Shown here: piece after piece, positions 35,741-44,211 of the stretch
Numbering within the stretch: position 1 is the stretch's first letter
How the letters are laid out: every line of letters begins with the position of its first letter
Source of the DNA: Frankiales bacterium
GTDB taxonomy: Bacteria > Actinomycetota > Actinomycetes > JAFAQI01
Direction of reading: 5' to 3'
Assembly (NCBI GenBank): GCA_025980325.1
Contig: JAICXQ010000014.1
Span: 1-44,211, forward strand
DNA length: 44,211 bases
Position numbers and translations under genes: made by a program
Notes under the pieces: generated by a model
The model's database searches: none
What the model was told of the DNA's origin: nothing
What the model saw: the letters and a program-made list of their open reading frames with translations, nothing else

Positions 35741-37744
35741 ATGGCCGACCTCCGCCTCACCGTCGACGGGATGCCGCACGTCGTCGCGGCCGGTACGCCG
35801 ATCGGCGACGTCTTTCGCGAGCTCGCGATCGCCGGCGCCGTCGCCGCTCGCGGACCGGACGGCGCGCTGCGCGATCTCGCGTGGACACCGGCCGACGGCG
35901 ACGTCGTCGAATCGGTGTCGCTCGCCAGCCCGGAGGGACTGTCGATCGTGCGGCACTCGACCGCGCACGTGCTCGCGCAGGCGGTGCAGCGGCACTTCCC
36001 GTCGGCCCGGCTCGGCATCGGGCCGCCGATCGACAACGGCTTCTACTACGACTTCGACGTCGACCGGCCGTTCACGCCCGAGGACCTCGAGCTGCTCGAA
36101 AAGACAATGGTCGAGATCGTGGCCGAGGGGCAGCGCTTCTCCCGTCGGGTCGTCAGCGACGACGACGCGCGGGCCGAGCTGGCCGCCGAGCCGTACAAGC
36201 TCGAACTGATCGGCCTCAAAGGCGGGGCGGCCGACGCGGACGGGGCCGACGTCGAAGTCGGCGGGGCCGAGCTGACGATCTACGACAACCTTCATTCCGA
36301 CGGCACCCTCGCGTGGAAGGACCTGTGCCGCGGGCCGCACGTCCCGTTGACCTCGGACATCCCGGCGTTCCGGCTCATGCGCTCGGCCGCGGCGTACTGG
36401 CGCGGCAGCGAGAAGAACCCGCAGCTGCAACGCATCTACGGCACCGCGTGGCAGTCGAGCGAGGCGCTCGACGCGCATCTGGAGTTCCTCGCCGAGGCGG
36501 AGAAGCGCGACCATCGCAAGCTCGGTGCCGAGCTCGACCTGTTCAGCTTTCCCGACGAGCTCGGCTCCGGTCTCGCGGTGTTCCACCCGAAGGGCGGCGT
36601 CCTGCGGCGCGAGATGGAGTCGTACTCGCGGCGCCGGCACGAGGAGTCCGGCTACGAATTCGTGAACACCCCGCACATCAGCAAGGAGGGGTTGTTCCAC
36701 ACGTCGGGTCACCTGCCGTACTACGCCGACGGGATGTTCCCGCCCATGGAGTTCGAGGGCGCGAACTACTACCTCAAGGCGATGAACTGCCCGATGCACA
36801 ACCTGATCTTCCGGTCGCGCGGGCGGTCGTATCGCGAGCTGCCGTTGCGGTTGTTCGAGTTCGGATCGGTCTACCGCTACGAGAAGTCCGGTGTCGTGCA
36901 CGGCCTGACCCGGGTGCGCGGCATGACGCAGGACGACTCGCACATCTACTGCACCAAAGAACAGATGCCGAGCGAGCTCACCTCGTTGCTCGACTTCGTC
37001 CTCGGGTTGTTGCGCGACTTCGGCCTCGACGACTTCTACCTGGAGCTGTCGACCCGCGACGAGTCGGACAAGTTCGTCGGCGAGATGGCCGAGTGGGAGG
37101 AGGCGACCGCGGCGCTGGAGTCGGCGGCGCACGCGTCCGGTCTCAGCCTCGTCCCCGACCCTGGCGGCGCGGCGTACTACGGACCCAAGATCTCGGTGCA
37201 GGCCCGCGACGCGATCGGCCGGACCTGGCAGATGTCGACGATCCAGGTCGACTTCCAGCAGCCGAAGCGCTTCGAGCTCACTTATCAAGGCGCCGACGGG
37301 CAACGGCACCAGCCGGTGATGATCCACCGCGCGCTGTTCGGCTCGATCGAACGCTTCGTCGGCGTGCTCACCGAGCATTACGCCGGCGCGTTCCCGGCCT
37401 GGCTCGCGCCGGTGCAGGCGACCTGCATCCCGATCCGGTCCGAGAACGTCGAGTACCTGCACGACGTCGCGAAGCGACTGCGCGGCATCGGCGTACGGGT
37501 CGAGGTCGATGACAGCGACGAGCGGATGCAGAAGAAGATCCTGCGCGCGCAGCAGCAGAAAGTGCCGTTCATGCTCGTCGCCGGCCCGCGGGACGTCGAG
37601 GCCGGCGCGGTGTCCTTGCGTTACCGCAACGGGGTCGAACGGCGCGGCGTTCCGGTCGACGACGTCGTCACCGAGATCGACCGCGTCATCGCGAACCGCC
37701 TCGTCGATCCGCACGCGCTCAACCCGGAGACGCTGGCCGAATGA
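35741..37744 (+). CDS. thrS: Threonyl-tRNA synthetase
   Basis: A 667-residue class II synthetase that charges tRNA-Thr. Order of domains: TGS (1-65), the editing/SAD domain starting [15 protein letters not shown] near 72, then the catalytic core with [20 protein letters not shown], the zinc Cys in [34 protein letters not shown] (motif 2) and [14 protein letters not shown] (motif 3), and the anticodon-binding domain ([19 protein letters not shown]). Full length. The stop overlaps the HIT gene start by ATGA. Confidence 0.98.
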   Translation: MADLRLTVDGMPHVVAAGTPIGDVFRELAIAGAVAARGPDGALRDLAWTPADGDVVESVSLASPEGLSIVRHSTAHVLAQAVQRHFPSARLGIGPPIDNGFYYDFDVDRPFTPEDLELLEKTMVEIVAEGQRFSRRVVSDDDARAELAAEPYKLELIGLKGGAADADGADVEVGGAELTIYDNLHSDGTLAWKDLCRGPHVPLTSDIPAFRLMRSAAAYWRGSEKNPQLQRIYGTAWQSSEALDAHLEFLAEAEKRDHRKLGAELDLFSFPDELGSGLAVFHPKGGVLRREMESYSRRRHEESGYEFVNTPHISKEGLFHTSGHLPYYADGMFPPMEFEGANYYLKAMNCPMHNLIFRSRGRSYRELPLRLFEFGSVYRYEKSGVVHGLTRVRGMTQDDSHIYCTKEQMPSELTSLLDFVLGLLRDFGLDDFYLELSTRDESDKFVGEMAEWEEATAALESAAHASGLSLVPDPGGAAYYGPKISVQARDAIGRTWQMSTIQVDFQQPKRFELTYQGADGQRHQPVMIHRALFGSIERFVGVLTEHYAGAFPAWLAPVQATCIPIRSENVEYLHDVAKRLRGIGVRVEVDDSDERMQKKILRAQQQKVPFMLVAGPRDVEAGAVSLRYRNGVERRGVPVDDVVTEIDRVIANRLVDPHALNPETLAE

Positions 37745-38271
37745 CCGACGAGCAGTTCGGGGCCGGCGTTCCCGACGGCTGGCAGCGGCTCTGGATGCCG
37801 GAGCGGATGGCGTACCTGCGCGGCGAGAACAAAGAGGACGGTTGCGCGTTCTGCCGGATCGGATCGATGTCCGACGACGCCGAGGCGCTCATCGTCGCCC
37901 GCGGCGAGCACGTGTTCGTGGTGCTGAATCTCTACCCGTACAACTCCGGTCACGTGATGGTCGTGCCGTACCGGCATGTCGCGTCGTACCTCGACCTGTC
38001 CGACGAGGAGACGGTCGAACTCGGCGCGTTCACGAAGTCGGCGATGCGGACGCTGGCCGCGGCCTCGGGCGCGCAGGGGTTCAACGTCGGCATGAATCTG
38101 GGCTCGGTCGCCGGCGCCGGCATCGCCGCGCACCTGCATCAGCACGTCGTGCCGCGCTGGGGCGGTGACGCAAACTTCATGCCGATCATCGGCCGCACGA
38201 AAGTCCTGCCGCAGCTACTGCGCGACACGAGGCAACTGCTCGCCGAAGCCTGGATATCAATTGCGAAATAG
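37741..38271 (+). CDS. HIT-domain protein, Ap4A phosphorylase-like
   Basis: A 176-residue histidine-triad protein, similar in size and context to mycobacterial Rv2613c, which degrades diadenosine tetraphosphate. The triad is HLHQHVV near residue 126, a Cys pair is present in GCAFCRIG, and [20 protein letters not shown] is the nucleotide-binding segment. Overlap with thrS (ATGA) suggests coupling; Ap4A is a side product of tRNA synthetases, so the pairing is sensible. The C-terminal codons overlap an inverted repeat shared with the convergent gene. Confidence 0.93.
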   Translation: MTDEQFGAGVPDGWQRLWMPERMAYLRGENKEDGCAFCRIGSMSDDAEALIVARGEHVFVVLNLYPYNSGHVMVVPYRHVASYLDLSDEETVELGAFTKSAMRTLAAASGAQGFNVGMNLGSVAGAGIAAHLHQHVVPRWGGDANFMPIIGRTKVLPQLLRDTRQLLAEAWISIAK

Positions 38272-38302
38272 CGGACGTCTACGGGTTGTATCTCGCAATT
38301 GA
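38257..38302. terminator. Inverted repeat between HIT and EF-G-like genes
   Basis: TCAATTGCGA (38257-38266) and TCGCAATTGA (38293-38302) are 10-bp perfect complements around a 26-base loop that contains AATAGCGGACG. The element spans the end of the HIT gene and reaches the stop of the EF-G-like gene. It is AT-richer than the surroundings. Probably a bidirectional terminator. Confidence 0.55.
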
Positions 38303-38303
38303 G

Positions 38304-40466
38304 TTAATGGTCGGCGGACTTGGCTTCGGCGAGGACTTTCTGCGCGATGTTCGTCGGCATCGGCTCGTGCCGAACGTAGGTCCGCGTGAAGGTGCCGGTG
38401 CCGTGCGAGAGCGAGCGCAGGTCGATGGCGTACCGGGTCACCTCGATCTCCGGCACCTCGGCCCGGACCAGTGTGCGGCCGCCGGATCCGACCGGCTCGG
38501 TGCCGGTGACCCGGCCGCGACGCGTCGACAGATCCGACATCACCGCGCCGACGTAGTCGTCGGCGACGAGCACCGAGACGTCGAGCACCGGTTCGAGCAG
38601 CAGCACCTGTGTCTTCTCCGCCGCGTCCTTCAGCGCGAGACCGCCGGCCAGCTGGAACGCCATGTCGGACGAGTCGACCGAGTGTGCCTTGCCGTCGGTG
38701 AGCGTCGCCCGGATGTCGACGACCGGATAGCCGGCCGCCGCGCCGTGATCCATCTGCGCGCGGATGCCCTTCTCGACCGACGGGATGAACTGCTGCGGAA
38801 CCGATCCGCCGTAGATCTTCACCTCGAACTCGAACCCGCTGCCGGAGGGCAGCGGCTCGAACGTCACGTCGCACACCGCGAACTGCCCGTGCCCGCCGGA
38901 CTGCTTGACGTGCCGGCCGTGGCCCTGCGCCTGCCCGGCGAACGTCTCGCGCAACGGCACCCGCAGCGGGACCTGCTCGACGTCGACGCCGTACTTGGTG
39001 TGCAAGCGGTCGATGAGGACGTCGGTGTGCGCCTCGCCCATGCACCACAGGACGAGCTGATGCGTCTCGATGTTGCGTTCGAGTCGCACGGTCGGCTCTT
39101 CGGCGACGATCCGTTGCAGCCCGGTCGACAACTTGTCCTCGTCGGCCTTGCTTTTCGCTTGAATCGCAACGGGTAGCAGCGGCTCCGGCATCTCCCACGC
39201 GTGCACCAGCAGCGGGTCGTCCTTCGACGACAACGTGTCGCCGGTCTCGGCGCGGGAGAGCTTCGCGATCGCGACGATGTCACCGGCGACGGCATGCGGC
39301 ACCGGCCGCTGATGCTTGCCGAGCGGGGAGGACAGCGCGCCGACCTTCTCGTCCACGTCGTGGTCGTCGTGGCCGCGGTCGGCGAGGCCGTGCCCCGAGA
39401 CGTGCAGCACGCTGTCCGGCGCCAACGTGCCGGAGAACACGCGGACCAGCGAGATTCGCCCGACGTACGGGTCGGTCGTCGTCTTCACGACCTCGGCGCA
39501 CAGCCGGCCCTTCGGATCGCACGACAGCGGCTCGACCGCGGCGCCGTCGGGCCGGGTCACCGGCAGCAGCGGATGCTCGAGCGGGGACGGGAACGCCGAC
39601 GTGAGGACTTCGAGCAGTTCGGCCATGCCGAGGCCGGTGCCCGCGCACGCGGCGAGCACGGGATAGAAGGAGCCGCGCGCGACCGCGGTCTCGAGGTCGT
39701 CGACCAGCACCTTGACGTCGATGTCCTCGCCGCTGAGGTAGCGGTCCATCAGCGTCTCGTCCTCGGACTCCGCGATGATCCCTTCGATCAACGCGTTGCG
39801 GTGCTCCTGGATCAACGGCAAGTGCTCCGGATCCGGATCGCGCTGCGCGCGGGCGCCGCCGCTGTAGTCGTAGATCTGTTGCGAGAGCAGGCCGATCAGC
39901 CCGGCCACCGCCTCGTCGTCGGCATGCATCGGCAGGTACAGCGGCAGCACGCCGTCACCGAACGCGTTCTGGCACGCGGCCAGCGTCTCCTCGAAGTTCG
40001 CGCGCGGAGAATCGAGCCGCGTGATGACGACCGCGCCCGGCATGCCGACGCTCGCGCATTCCTCCCAGATCATCCGGGTCGTCCCGTCGATGCCGTCGGC
40101 CGCGCTCACGACGAACAGGGCCGCGTCGGCCGCGCGCAACCCGGCGCGCAGGTCACCGGTGAAGTCGGCGTAGCCGGGAGTGTCGAGCAGGTTGACCTTG
40201 ACGCCGTCGTGCTCGAACGGCGCGACCGTCAGCGAGATCGACCGCTGCTGGCGGATCTCCGCCTCGTCGAAATCGCTGATCGTGCTGCCGTCCTCGACGC
40301 GGCCGGGTCGAGGAATCGTCCCGGTCGCCACGAGGAGGGCCTCGACGAGAGTCGTCTTGCCCGCCCCGGAATGGCCGACGAGCACGACGTTTCGGATGCG
40401 GGCCGGCTCGTCGACCATAGGTGCTCTGCCTACGGCGGCCCCGGGGGTGCTGGACTTGTCGGCCAC
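38304..40466 (-). CDS. EF-G-like GTPase (EF-G2/FusA2 type)
   Basis: A 720-residue translational-GTPase-family protein. It has the P-loop GHSGAGKT at 31-38, DTPGYADF near 92, and EF-G domains II to V (SGTLAPDSVLHVSGHGL, HVKQSGGHGQFAVCDVTFEP, TRRGRVTG). The G4 element is ITRLD in place of NKxD, so the guanine-specificity Asn and Lys are replaced. This matches the mycobacterial FusA2 class, for which ribosome-dependent GTPase is reported to be weak or absent. Role unknown; it is not the housekeeping FusA. The GTG at 40466 follows GGAGG with a 5-base gap, and family homology starts near residue 20. Confidence 0.9.
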   Translation of the reverse strand: MADKSSTPGAAVGRAPMVDEPARIRNVVLVGHSGAGKTTLVEALLVATGTIPRPGRVEDGSTISDFDEAEIRQQRSISLTVAPFEHDGVKVNLLDTPGYADFTGDLRAGLRAADAALFVVSAADGIDGTTRMIWEECASVGMPGAVVITRLDSPRANFEETLAACQNAFGDGVLPLYLPMHADDEAVAGLIGLLSQQIYDYSGGARAQRDPDPEHLPLIQEHRNALIEGIIAESEDETLMDRYLSGEDIDVKVLVDDLETAVARGSFYPVLAACAGTGLGMAELLEVLTSAFPSPLEHPLLPVTRPDGAAVEPLSCDPKGRLCAEVVKTTTDPYVGRISLVRVFSGTLAPDSVLHVSGHGLADRGHDDHDVDEKVGALSSPLGKHQRPVPHAVAGDIVAIAKLSRAETGDTLSSKDDPLLVHAWEMPEPLLPVAIQAKSKADEDKLSTGLQRIVAEEPTVRLERNIETHQLVLWCMGEAHTDVLIDRLHTKYGVDVEQVPLRVPLRETFAGQAQGHGRHVKQSGGHGQFAVCDVTFEPLPSGSGFEFEVKIYGGSVPQQFIPSVEKGIRAQMDHGAAAGYPVVDIRATLTDGKAHSVDSSDMAFQLAGGLALKDAAEKTQVLLLEPVLDVSVLVADDYVGAVMSDLSTRRGRVTGTEPVGSGGRTLVRAEVPEIEVTRYAIDLRSLSHGTGTFTRTYVRHEPMPTNIAQKVLAEAKSADH

Positions 40467-40771
40467 GAGAACCTCCACGTGTGAACGGTGCCGCCACTCT
40501 CCACCCCTGACCGAATTCGGGCAAGAGGGGGTCGGCAATCTCCGCGGCGGTCACGCTCAGTGTTCTCGGGAGGCGCCATGGACCTCACCCACGCTGAGCA
40601 CGGGTGGCATGCCGGTCGTCGTCGAGGAGGTCGTCAAGACGCTCAACCTTTTCCTTGCGTACAAGACGTTCAAGGAGAACAACCGCGGCACTCTTTCCCG
40701 AGCAACCGGCGCCGGATCGCACGCTGCGGTAAACCCGGGTTTCCGGCGGGGCTGGCTATCCTGCCGTTGCC
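40467..40771. other. 305-base intergenic region
   Basis: This gap holds the promoter of the EF-G-like gene and of pgsA. From 40609 an open stretch reads MPVVVEEVVKTLNLFLAYKT, and its first 27 codons have strong G/C third positions. The bias then fades, with no stop in that frame until inside pgsA. This may be a broken small gene. An ATG at 40578 with a GGGAGG SD lies in another frame. AAACCCGGGTTT (40731-40742) is a perfect 12-bp palindrome 15 bases before the pgsA -10 box. Confidence 0.5.
40757..40762 (+). promoter_or_regulatory. -10 box of the pgsA operon
   Basis: TATCCT, 9 bases before the pgsA ATG. A palindrome AAACCCGGGTTT lies 15 bases further upstream, in the -35 region, and could be an operator. 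Confidence 0.45.
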
Positions 40772-41389
40772 ATGCTCGGAATCCACGCCCGGCCGCAGAT
40801 CAGCAAAGTCACCGAGCCGGTGGCCCGACGCCTGGTCACCTGGGGCGTGACTCCGGACGCGTTGACGATCGTCGGCACGATCGGTGTCGCCGGCGGCGCG
40901 CTCGGTTTCTACCCGCGCGGTCATTTCTTCGTCGGCACGCTGGTCATCACGGCGTTCGTTTTCAGCGACATGCTCGACGGCGCGGTCGCGCGGGCGCGCG
41001 GCACGAGCGGGCCGTGGGGCGCGTTCCTCGACTCGACCCTCGACCGGGTTGCCGACGGTGCGGTGTTCGGCGCGCTCGCCCTGTGGTACGCCGGTCGCGG
41101 CGACGATCTCGTGCTGTGCGCGGTCGCGATCTACGACCTCGTCGCCGGCGCGGTGACGTCGTACGCGAAAGCGCGCGCCGAATCGCTCGGCATGACCTGC
41201 AACGTCGGCATCGCCGAACGCGGCGAGCGGCTGTTGACGATCCTCGTGCTGACCGGGTTGTCCGGACTGTTCGGTGTCGCCGTCTTGCGCGACATCGGAT
41301 TGTGGGCGCTCGCGGTCGCGACGACGATCACCGTCGGGCAACGCATGGTCGAGGTACGGCGGCAATCCCGTGCACTGACCGCGACGTGA
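40772..41389 (+). CDS. pgsA: CDP-alcohol phosphatidyltransferase, probable phosphatidylinositol phosphate synthase PgsA
   Basis: A 205-residue membrane enzyme with the CDP-OH-P motif in full: Asp66, Asp69, Gly70, Ala73, Arg74, Gly83, Asp87 and Asp91 (SDMLDGAVARARG...GAFLDSTLDRVAD). About six hydrophobic helices. In actinomycetes the enzyme at this locus joins CDP-diacylglycerol to inositol-1-phosphate, feeding PIM synthesis by the next two genes, as at Rv2612c. The ATG at 40772 is close to a -10 box, so the leader is at most a few bases. Confidence 0.92.
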   Translation: MLGIHARPQISKVTEPVARRLVTWGVTPDALTIVGTIGVAGGALGFYPRGHFFVGTLVITAFVFSDMLDGAVARARGTSGPWGAFLDSTLDRVADGAVFGALALWYAGRGDDLVLCAVAIYDLVAGAVTSYAKARAESLGMTCNVGIAERGERLLTILVLTGLSGLFGVAVLRDIGLWALAVATTITVGQRMVEVRRQSRALTAT

Positions 41390-41402
41390 CCGGGCCGACG
41401 GC

Positions 41403-42326
41403 ATGAACGCACGGTTGCAAGACGCGATCTACGCGGCCGGCTGGCGGGTCGTGCGCGGGATGCCCGAGCCGATCGCGCGCCGGCAGTTCGACGCGATCGC
41501 GGACGTCGCGTGGCTTCGCCACGGCCGCAGCGTGCAACGACTGGAGAGCAACCTGCGCCGGGTGCTCGGCCCGCGCGCGTCGACCGCGGAAGTACGGCGG
41601 ACGACGCACCTCGGCATGCGCTCGTACCTGCGCTACTGGTGCGAGATCTTCCAGATGCCGCGGATCCCGACGGCGGAGCTCGTCGCGCGCATGGACCCGG
41701 AGGACGAGCCACGGATGCGCGACGCAGTCGCGACCGGACGCGGCATGATCCTTGCGTTGCCGCACAGCGGCAACTGGGATCACGCCGGCGCCTGGCTGGC
41801 CGGCATCGGAGTTCCGTTCACGACCGTCGCCGAACGGCTCGAACCCGCGTCGTTGTTCGACCGGTTCGTCGCGTTCCGCGAGTCGCTCGGCATGGAGGTG
41901 ATCCCGCTGACCGGCGGCGAGCGCCCGCCGTACGACGTGCTCGCGGAACGGTTGCGATCCGGTGGCGTGCTGTGCCTGCTCAGCGATCGCGACCTCACCG
42001 CGACCGGCGTCGACGTCGATTTCTTCGGCGCGACGGCGCGGATGCCGGCCGGTCCGGCGGCGCTGGCGCACGACACCGGCGCGGTGTTGCTGCCCACGAC
42101 TATTCACTATCCGAGCAGGCACCGGGTGGCGATCCGGTTCCACCCGCAGGTCGAGGTGCCGGCCGACGGTGACCGTGCGTCGCGGATCCGGCGGATGACC
42201 CAACACGTCGCCGACGCGTTCGCCGGTGCGATCGCCGAACATCCGCAGGATTGGCACATGCTGCAGCGGATCTGGGTCGACGACCTCGATCCGGATCGGT
42301 TGGCGCCGTCGGCGGTGACGGTGTGA
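41403..42326 (+). CDS. patA: Phosphatidylinositol mannoside acyltransferase PatA-like
   Basis: A 307-residue LpxL/HtrB-family acyltransferase that adds a fatty acid to the mannose of PIM on the inner face of the membrane. The catalytic His121-x4-Asp126 pair is in LALPHSGNWDHAG, and LLSDRDLTATGVDVDFFGAT is the second family block. It lies 13 bases after pgsA and overlaps pimA by a GTGA junction, the order seen at mycobacterial Rv2611c. Confidence 0.92.
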   Translation: MNARLQDAIYAAGWRVVRGMPEPIARRQFDAIADVAWLRHGRSVQRLESNLRRVLGPRASTAEVRRTTHLGMRSYLRYWCEIFQMPRIPTAELVARMDPEDEPRMRDAVATGRGMILALPHSGNWDHAGAWLAGIGVPFTTVAERLEPASLFDRFVAFRESLGMEVIPLTGGERPPYDVLAERLRSGGVLCLLSDRDLTATGVDVDFFGATARMPAGPAALAHDTGAVLLPTTIHYPSRHRVAIRFHPQVEVPADGDRASRIRRMTQHVADAFAGAIAEHPQDWHMLQRIWVDDLDPDRLAPSAVTV

Positions 42327-43483
42327 GGATCGGTCTGGTCTCGCCGTACCCGTGGGATGTGCCGGGCGGTGTCGTCGCACACATCCGTGACCTCGCCGAG
42401 ACGCTCGTCGAACGCGGTCACGACGTGTCGGTCATCACACCGGTCGACGACGACGACGCCGAGGTGCCGCCGTACGTCGTGCGCGCCGGCCGTACCGTTC
42501 CGGTGCCGTTCAACGGATCGGTGTCGCGGCTCGTGTTCGGGCCGGTCAGCGCCACCCGGGTCCGGCGCTGGATCCACGACGGCGACTTCGACGTGCTGCA
42601 CGTGCACTCGCCGGAGACGTTGTCGTTGTCGTTGCTCGCCGTGTTCATCGCCGACGGTCCGATCGTCGCGACGTTCCATGCCGCCAACCCGCGCTCGCGG
42701 GTGCTCGCGTTGATGCAGTCGCCGCTGCAGGTGCGGTTGGAGAAGTTGTCCGGGCGGATCGCGGTGTCGCCGGCCGCGCGCAAGACGATCGTCGAACACC
42801 TCGGTGCCGACGCCGTGCTGATCCCGAACGGCGTCCACGTCGCGCGTTTCGCCGATGCCGAGCCGCTGCCCGGCTGGCCCGGTGCCGGCGGCGCGCTCGC
42901 GTTCGTCGGCCGGGTGGACGAGCCGCGCAAGGGTCTCGAGGTACTGCTCGACGCGTTCACCCGGCTGCGCGCGCACCGGCCGGACCTCCGGCTGCTCGTC
43001 GCCGGCCCGGGGGAGCACGACGGGTTGCCCGACGGCGTGACGGCGCTCGGTCTCGTCTCGGAAGCGGACAAGGCGCGGGTCTACAAGTCCGCCGACGTCT
43101 TCGTCGCGCCGAACACCGGCGGCGAGAGCTTCGGCATCGTGCTGCTCGAAGCGATGGCCGCGGGCACCGCGATCGTCGCGAGCGACCTCGACGCGTTCCG
43201 GCGGGTCCTCGACGACGGCGACGGCGGGCTGGCGGGCGAACTCGCGGCCGTCGGCGATCCCGTCGCGCTGGCGAACGCATGCTCGGCGTTGCTCGACGCA
43301 CCGCCGCGGCGGGCCGCGCTGCGTGACGCCGGGCGTCGCGTGGTCGGCCAGTACGACTGGTCGGTGGTCGCGACCGAAGTCATGCACGTGTACGAGACCG
43401 CGATCGCGGGCCATCACGGTGGCCGCGTCGTCGAGCAACCCGAACAGGTCGTCGCCGAGGCGGTGCGGCAGATCCTGCCGTAA
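42323..43483 (+). CDS. pimA: Phosphatidylinositol alpha-mannosyltransferase PimA
   Basis: A 386-residue GT4-family GT-B glycosyltransferase that transfers mannose from GDP-mannose to phosphatidylinositol, the first committed PIM step. It has the N-terminal IGLVSPYPWDVPGGVVAHI loop that binds the lipid head group, the FVGRVDEPRKGLEVLLDAF core, and the donor-site GGESFGIVLLEAMAAG with the conserved Glu. The GTG at 42323 overlaps the patA stop. Confidence 0.95.
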   Translation: MRIGLVSPYPWDVPGGVVAHIRDLAETLVERGHDVSVITPVDDDDAEVPPYVVRAGRTVPVPFNGSVSRLVFGPVSATRVRRWIHDGDFDVLHVHSPETLSLSLLAVFIADGPIVATFHAANPRSRVLALMQSPLQVRLEKLSGRIAVSPAARKTIVEHLGADAVLIPNGVHVARFADAEPLPGWPGAGGALAFVGRVDEPRKGLEVLLDAFTRLRAHRPDLRLLVAGPGEHDGLPDGVTALGLVSEADKARVYKSADVFVAPNTGGESFGIVLLEAMAAGTAIVASDLDAFRRVLDDGDGGLAGELAAVGDPVALANACSALLDAPPRRAALRDAGRRVVGQYDWSVVATEVMHVYETAIAGHHGGRVVEQPEQVVAEAVRQILP

Positions 43484-43493
43484 CGTCGCGGTC

Positions 43494-43964
43494 GTGGACG
43501 TCGTCTGGGCGCTCGTTGCGGCCGCCTTGGCCGTCCACGCCGGTTACGCGCTCTGGATCGCACGCCGCCTCGACCGGCTGCACCAGCGGGTCGACGCCGC
43601 GGCCGCGGCCCTCGACGAGCAACTGCGCGTCCGGGCCGGCGCCGCGGCGGGCGCGCGCCCGGCCGCTGCGCTGCAACGGGCGGCGGCCGGCGCGTTGGCG
43701 ATCGACGGCCTCGGCCGTGAGCGCGAGCAGGCGGAGAGCACCCTGTCCCGCGCGATCAGCACGGTCAACCCCGACGAGGCGCTCGTCACCGCGAACGCGC
43801 GCGCCGGCTACGCCCGCGCGTTCTACAACGACACGGTGCGCGACGCGCTCGTCGTACGGCGGCGGCGGATCGTGCGGCTGTTCCGGCTGGCGGGATCCGC
43901 GCGGTTACCGGCATTTTTTGAGATGGACGAGGCCACACCCGCGCGCCGTACGATTGACGTGTGA
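43494..43964 (+). CDS. LemA-like membrane-anchored protein
   Basis: A 156-residue protein with one N-terminal membrane helix ([20 protein letters not shown]) and a helical bundle. The closing block [20 protein letters not shown] ... FFEMDEA recalls the LemA signature (ARxxYNxxVxxYN ... FFE). Function of LemA proteins is not known. The GTG at 43494 sits 10 bases after the pimA stop, so it is probably in the PIM operon, in the position of mycobacterial Rv2609c. The stop overlaps the pdxS GTG. Confidence 0.75.
   Translation: MDVVWALVAAALAVHAGYALWIARRLDRLHQRVDAAAAALDEQLRVRAGAAAGARPAAALQRAAAGALAIDGLGREREQAESTLSRAISTVNPDEALVTANARAGYARAFYNDTVRDALVVRRRRIVRLFRLAGSARLPAFFEMDEATPARRTIDV
43949..43954 (+). 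promoter_or_regulatory. -10 box of pdxS (leaderless start)
   Basis: TACGAT followed by exactly 6 bases and the pdxS GTG at 43961. It lies inside the LemA-like gene, so pdxS could be transcribed on its own as well as from the upstream operon. Confidence 0.5.
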
Positions 43965-44211
43965 CGGACACAGAAGTAGGGACCGCGCGGGTCAAGCGCG
44001 GCATGGCCGAGATGCTCAAGGGCGGCGTCATCATGGACGTCGTCACGGCAGAGCAGGCGAAGATCGCCGAAGACGCCGGCGCGGTCGCCGTGATGGCGCT
44101 GGAGCGAGTGCCTGCGGACATTCGCGCCGAGGGCGGCGTGTCGCGGATGAGCGACCCCGACATGATCGAAGGCATCATCGCCGCGGTGTCGATCCCGGTG
44201 ATGGCGAAGTG
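43961..44211 (+). CDS. pdxS: Pyridoxal 5'-phosphate synthase subunit PdxS (5' part; cut by window edge)
   Basis: The first 83 residues of the lyase subunit that builds PLP from ribose 5-phosphate, glyceraldehyde 3-phosphate and ammonia from Pdx[21 protein letters not shown] holds the conserved Asp26; [14 protein letters not shown] and [20 protein letters not shown] follow and reach the substrate-binding Lys83, where the window ends. The GTG start overlaps the LemA-like stop (GTGA). Confidence 0.96.
   Translation, partial: MTDTEVGTARVKRGMAEMLKGGVIMDVVTAEQAKIAEDAGAVAVMALERVPADIRAEGGVSRMSDPDMIEGIIAAVSIPVMAK

Noticed and set aside
35039-37714. Minus-strand open frame of 891 codons
   Set aside because: Antisense to thrS. 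Only its last part, in a separate frame from 35640, is a real gene.

Overview
The window is high-GC DNA (about two thirds G+C or more) with GTG/TTG starts, Shine-Dalgarno sites of the GGAG type and several apparently leaderless starts. It carries genes for phosphatidylinositol mannoside (PIM) synthesis, an SsgA-family sporulation/division regulator, an actinobacterial EF-G-like protein and an Rv2629-like protein. All of this points to a chromosomal segment of a high-GC Gram-positive actinomycete. The block thrS / HIT / pgsA / patA / pimA / pdxS recalls the Rv2614c-Rv2606c neighbourhood of Mycobacterium, but the SsgA-like gene argues for a morphologically complex lineage rather than a mycobacterium. 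I cannot name genus or species, and I see no IS element, prophage or CRISPR.

Layout. (1) 1-9.4 kb, minus strand: the start of glycogen debranching enzyme glgX (cut by the window edge), overlapped by a gene for an eRF1-like (baeRF/Rv2629-type) protein, and upstream a 2273-residue secreted DNRLRE/RHS-YD repeat protein. (2) 9.4-11.9 kb, plus strand: a leader that resembles a class-I cyclic-di-GMP (GEMM) riboswitch, then a lipoprotein phosphoesterase, a membrane-anchored unknown and a proline-iminopeptidase-like hydrolase. (3) 12-20.5 kb: a secreted Kelch protein, a membrane protein, a secreted BNR/Asp-box protein and two divergent secreted proteins that look like members of the neutral ceramidase superfamily. 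This is the most unusual accessory block. (4) 20.5-25.9 kb: an AidB-type acyl-CoA dehydrogenase, a YihY/BrkB membrane protein, a stand-alone receiver and several small unknowns. (5) 25.9-26.2 kb: tRNA-Gly(GCC), tRNA-Cys(GCA) and tRNA-Val(GAC) on the minus strand. (6) 26.2-34.1 kb, plus strand: a tightly packed, overlapping operon, hutG-pabB-pabC-amidase-hutH-hutU-hutI. It joins histidine degradation to glutamate with p-aminobenzoate synthesis and a peptidoglycan amidase. (7) 34.1-35.7 kb: a 30-residue small ORF, an SsgA-like gene, tRNA-Val(CAC) and a tail-anchored unknown. (8) 35.7-44.2 kb: thrS and HIT (Ap4A phosphorylase-like), a reversed EF-G-like gene, then pgsA-patA-pimA for PIM lipids, a LemA-like gene and the start of pdxS.

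Most genes are standard. The points that most deserve follow-up are the GEMM-like leader, the ceramidase-superfamily/BNR locus, the orphan C-terminus of the RHS protein, the 30-residue ORF with strong codon bias, and a set of long-armed extragenic palindromes at convergent gene ends. No single feature can be proven to be a new system from sequence alone.
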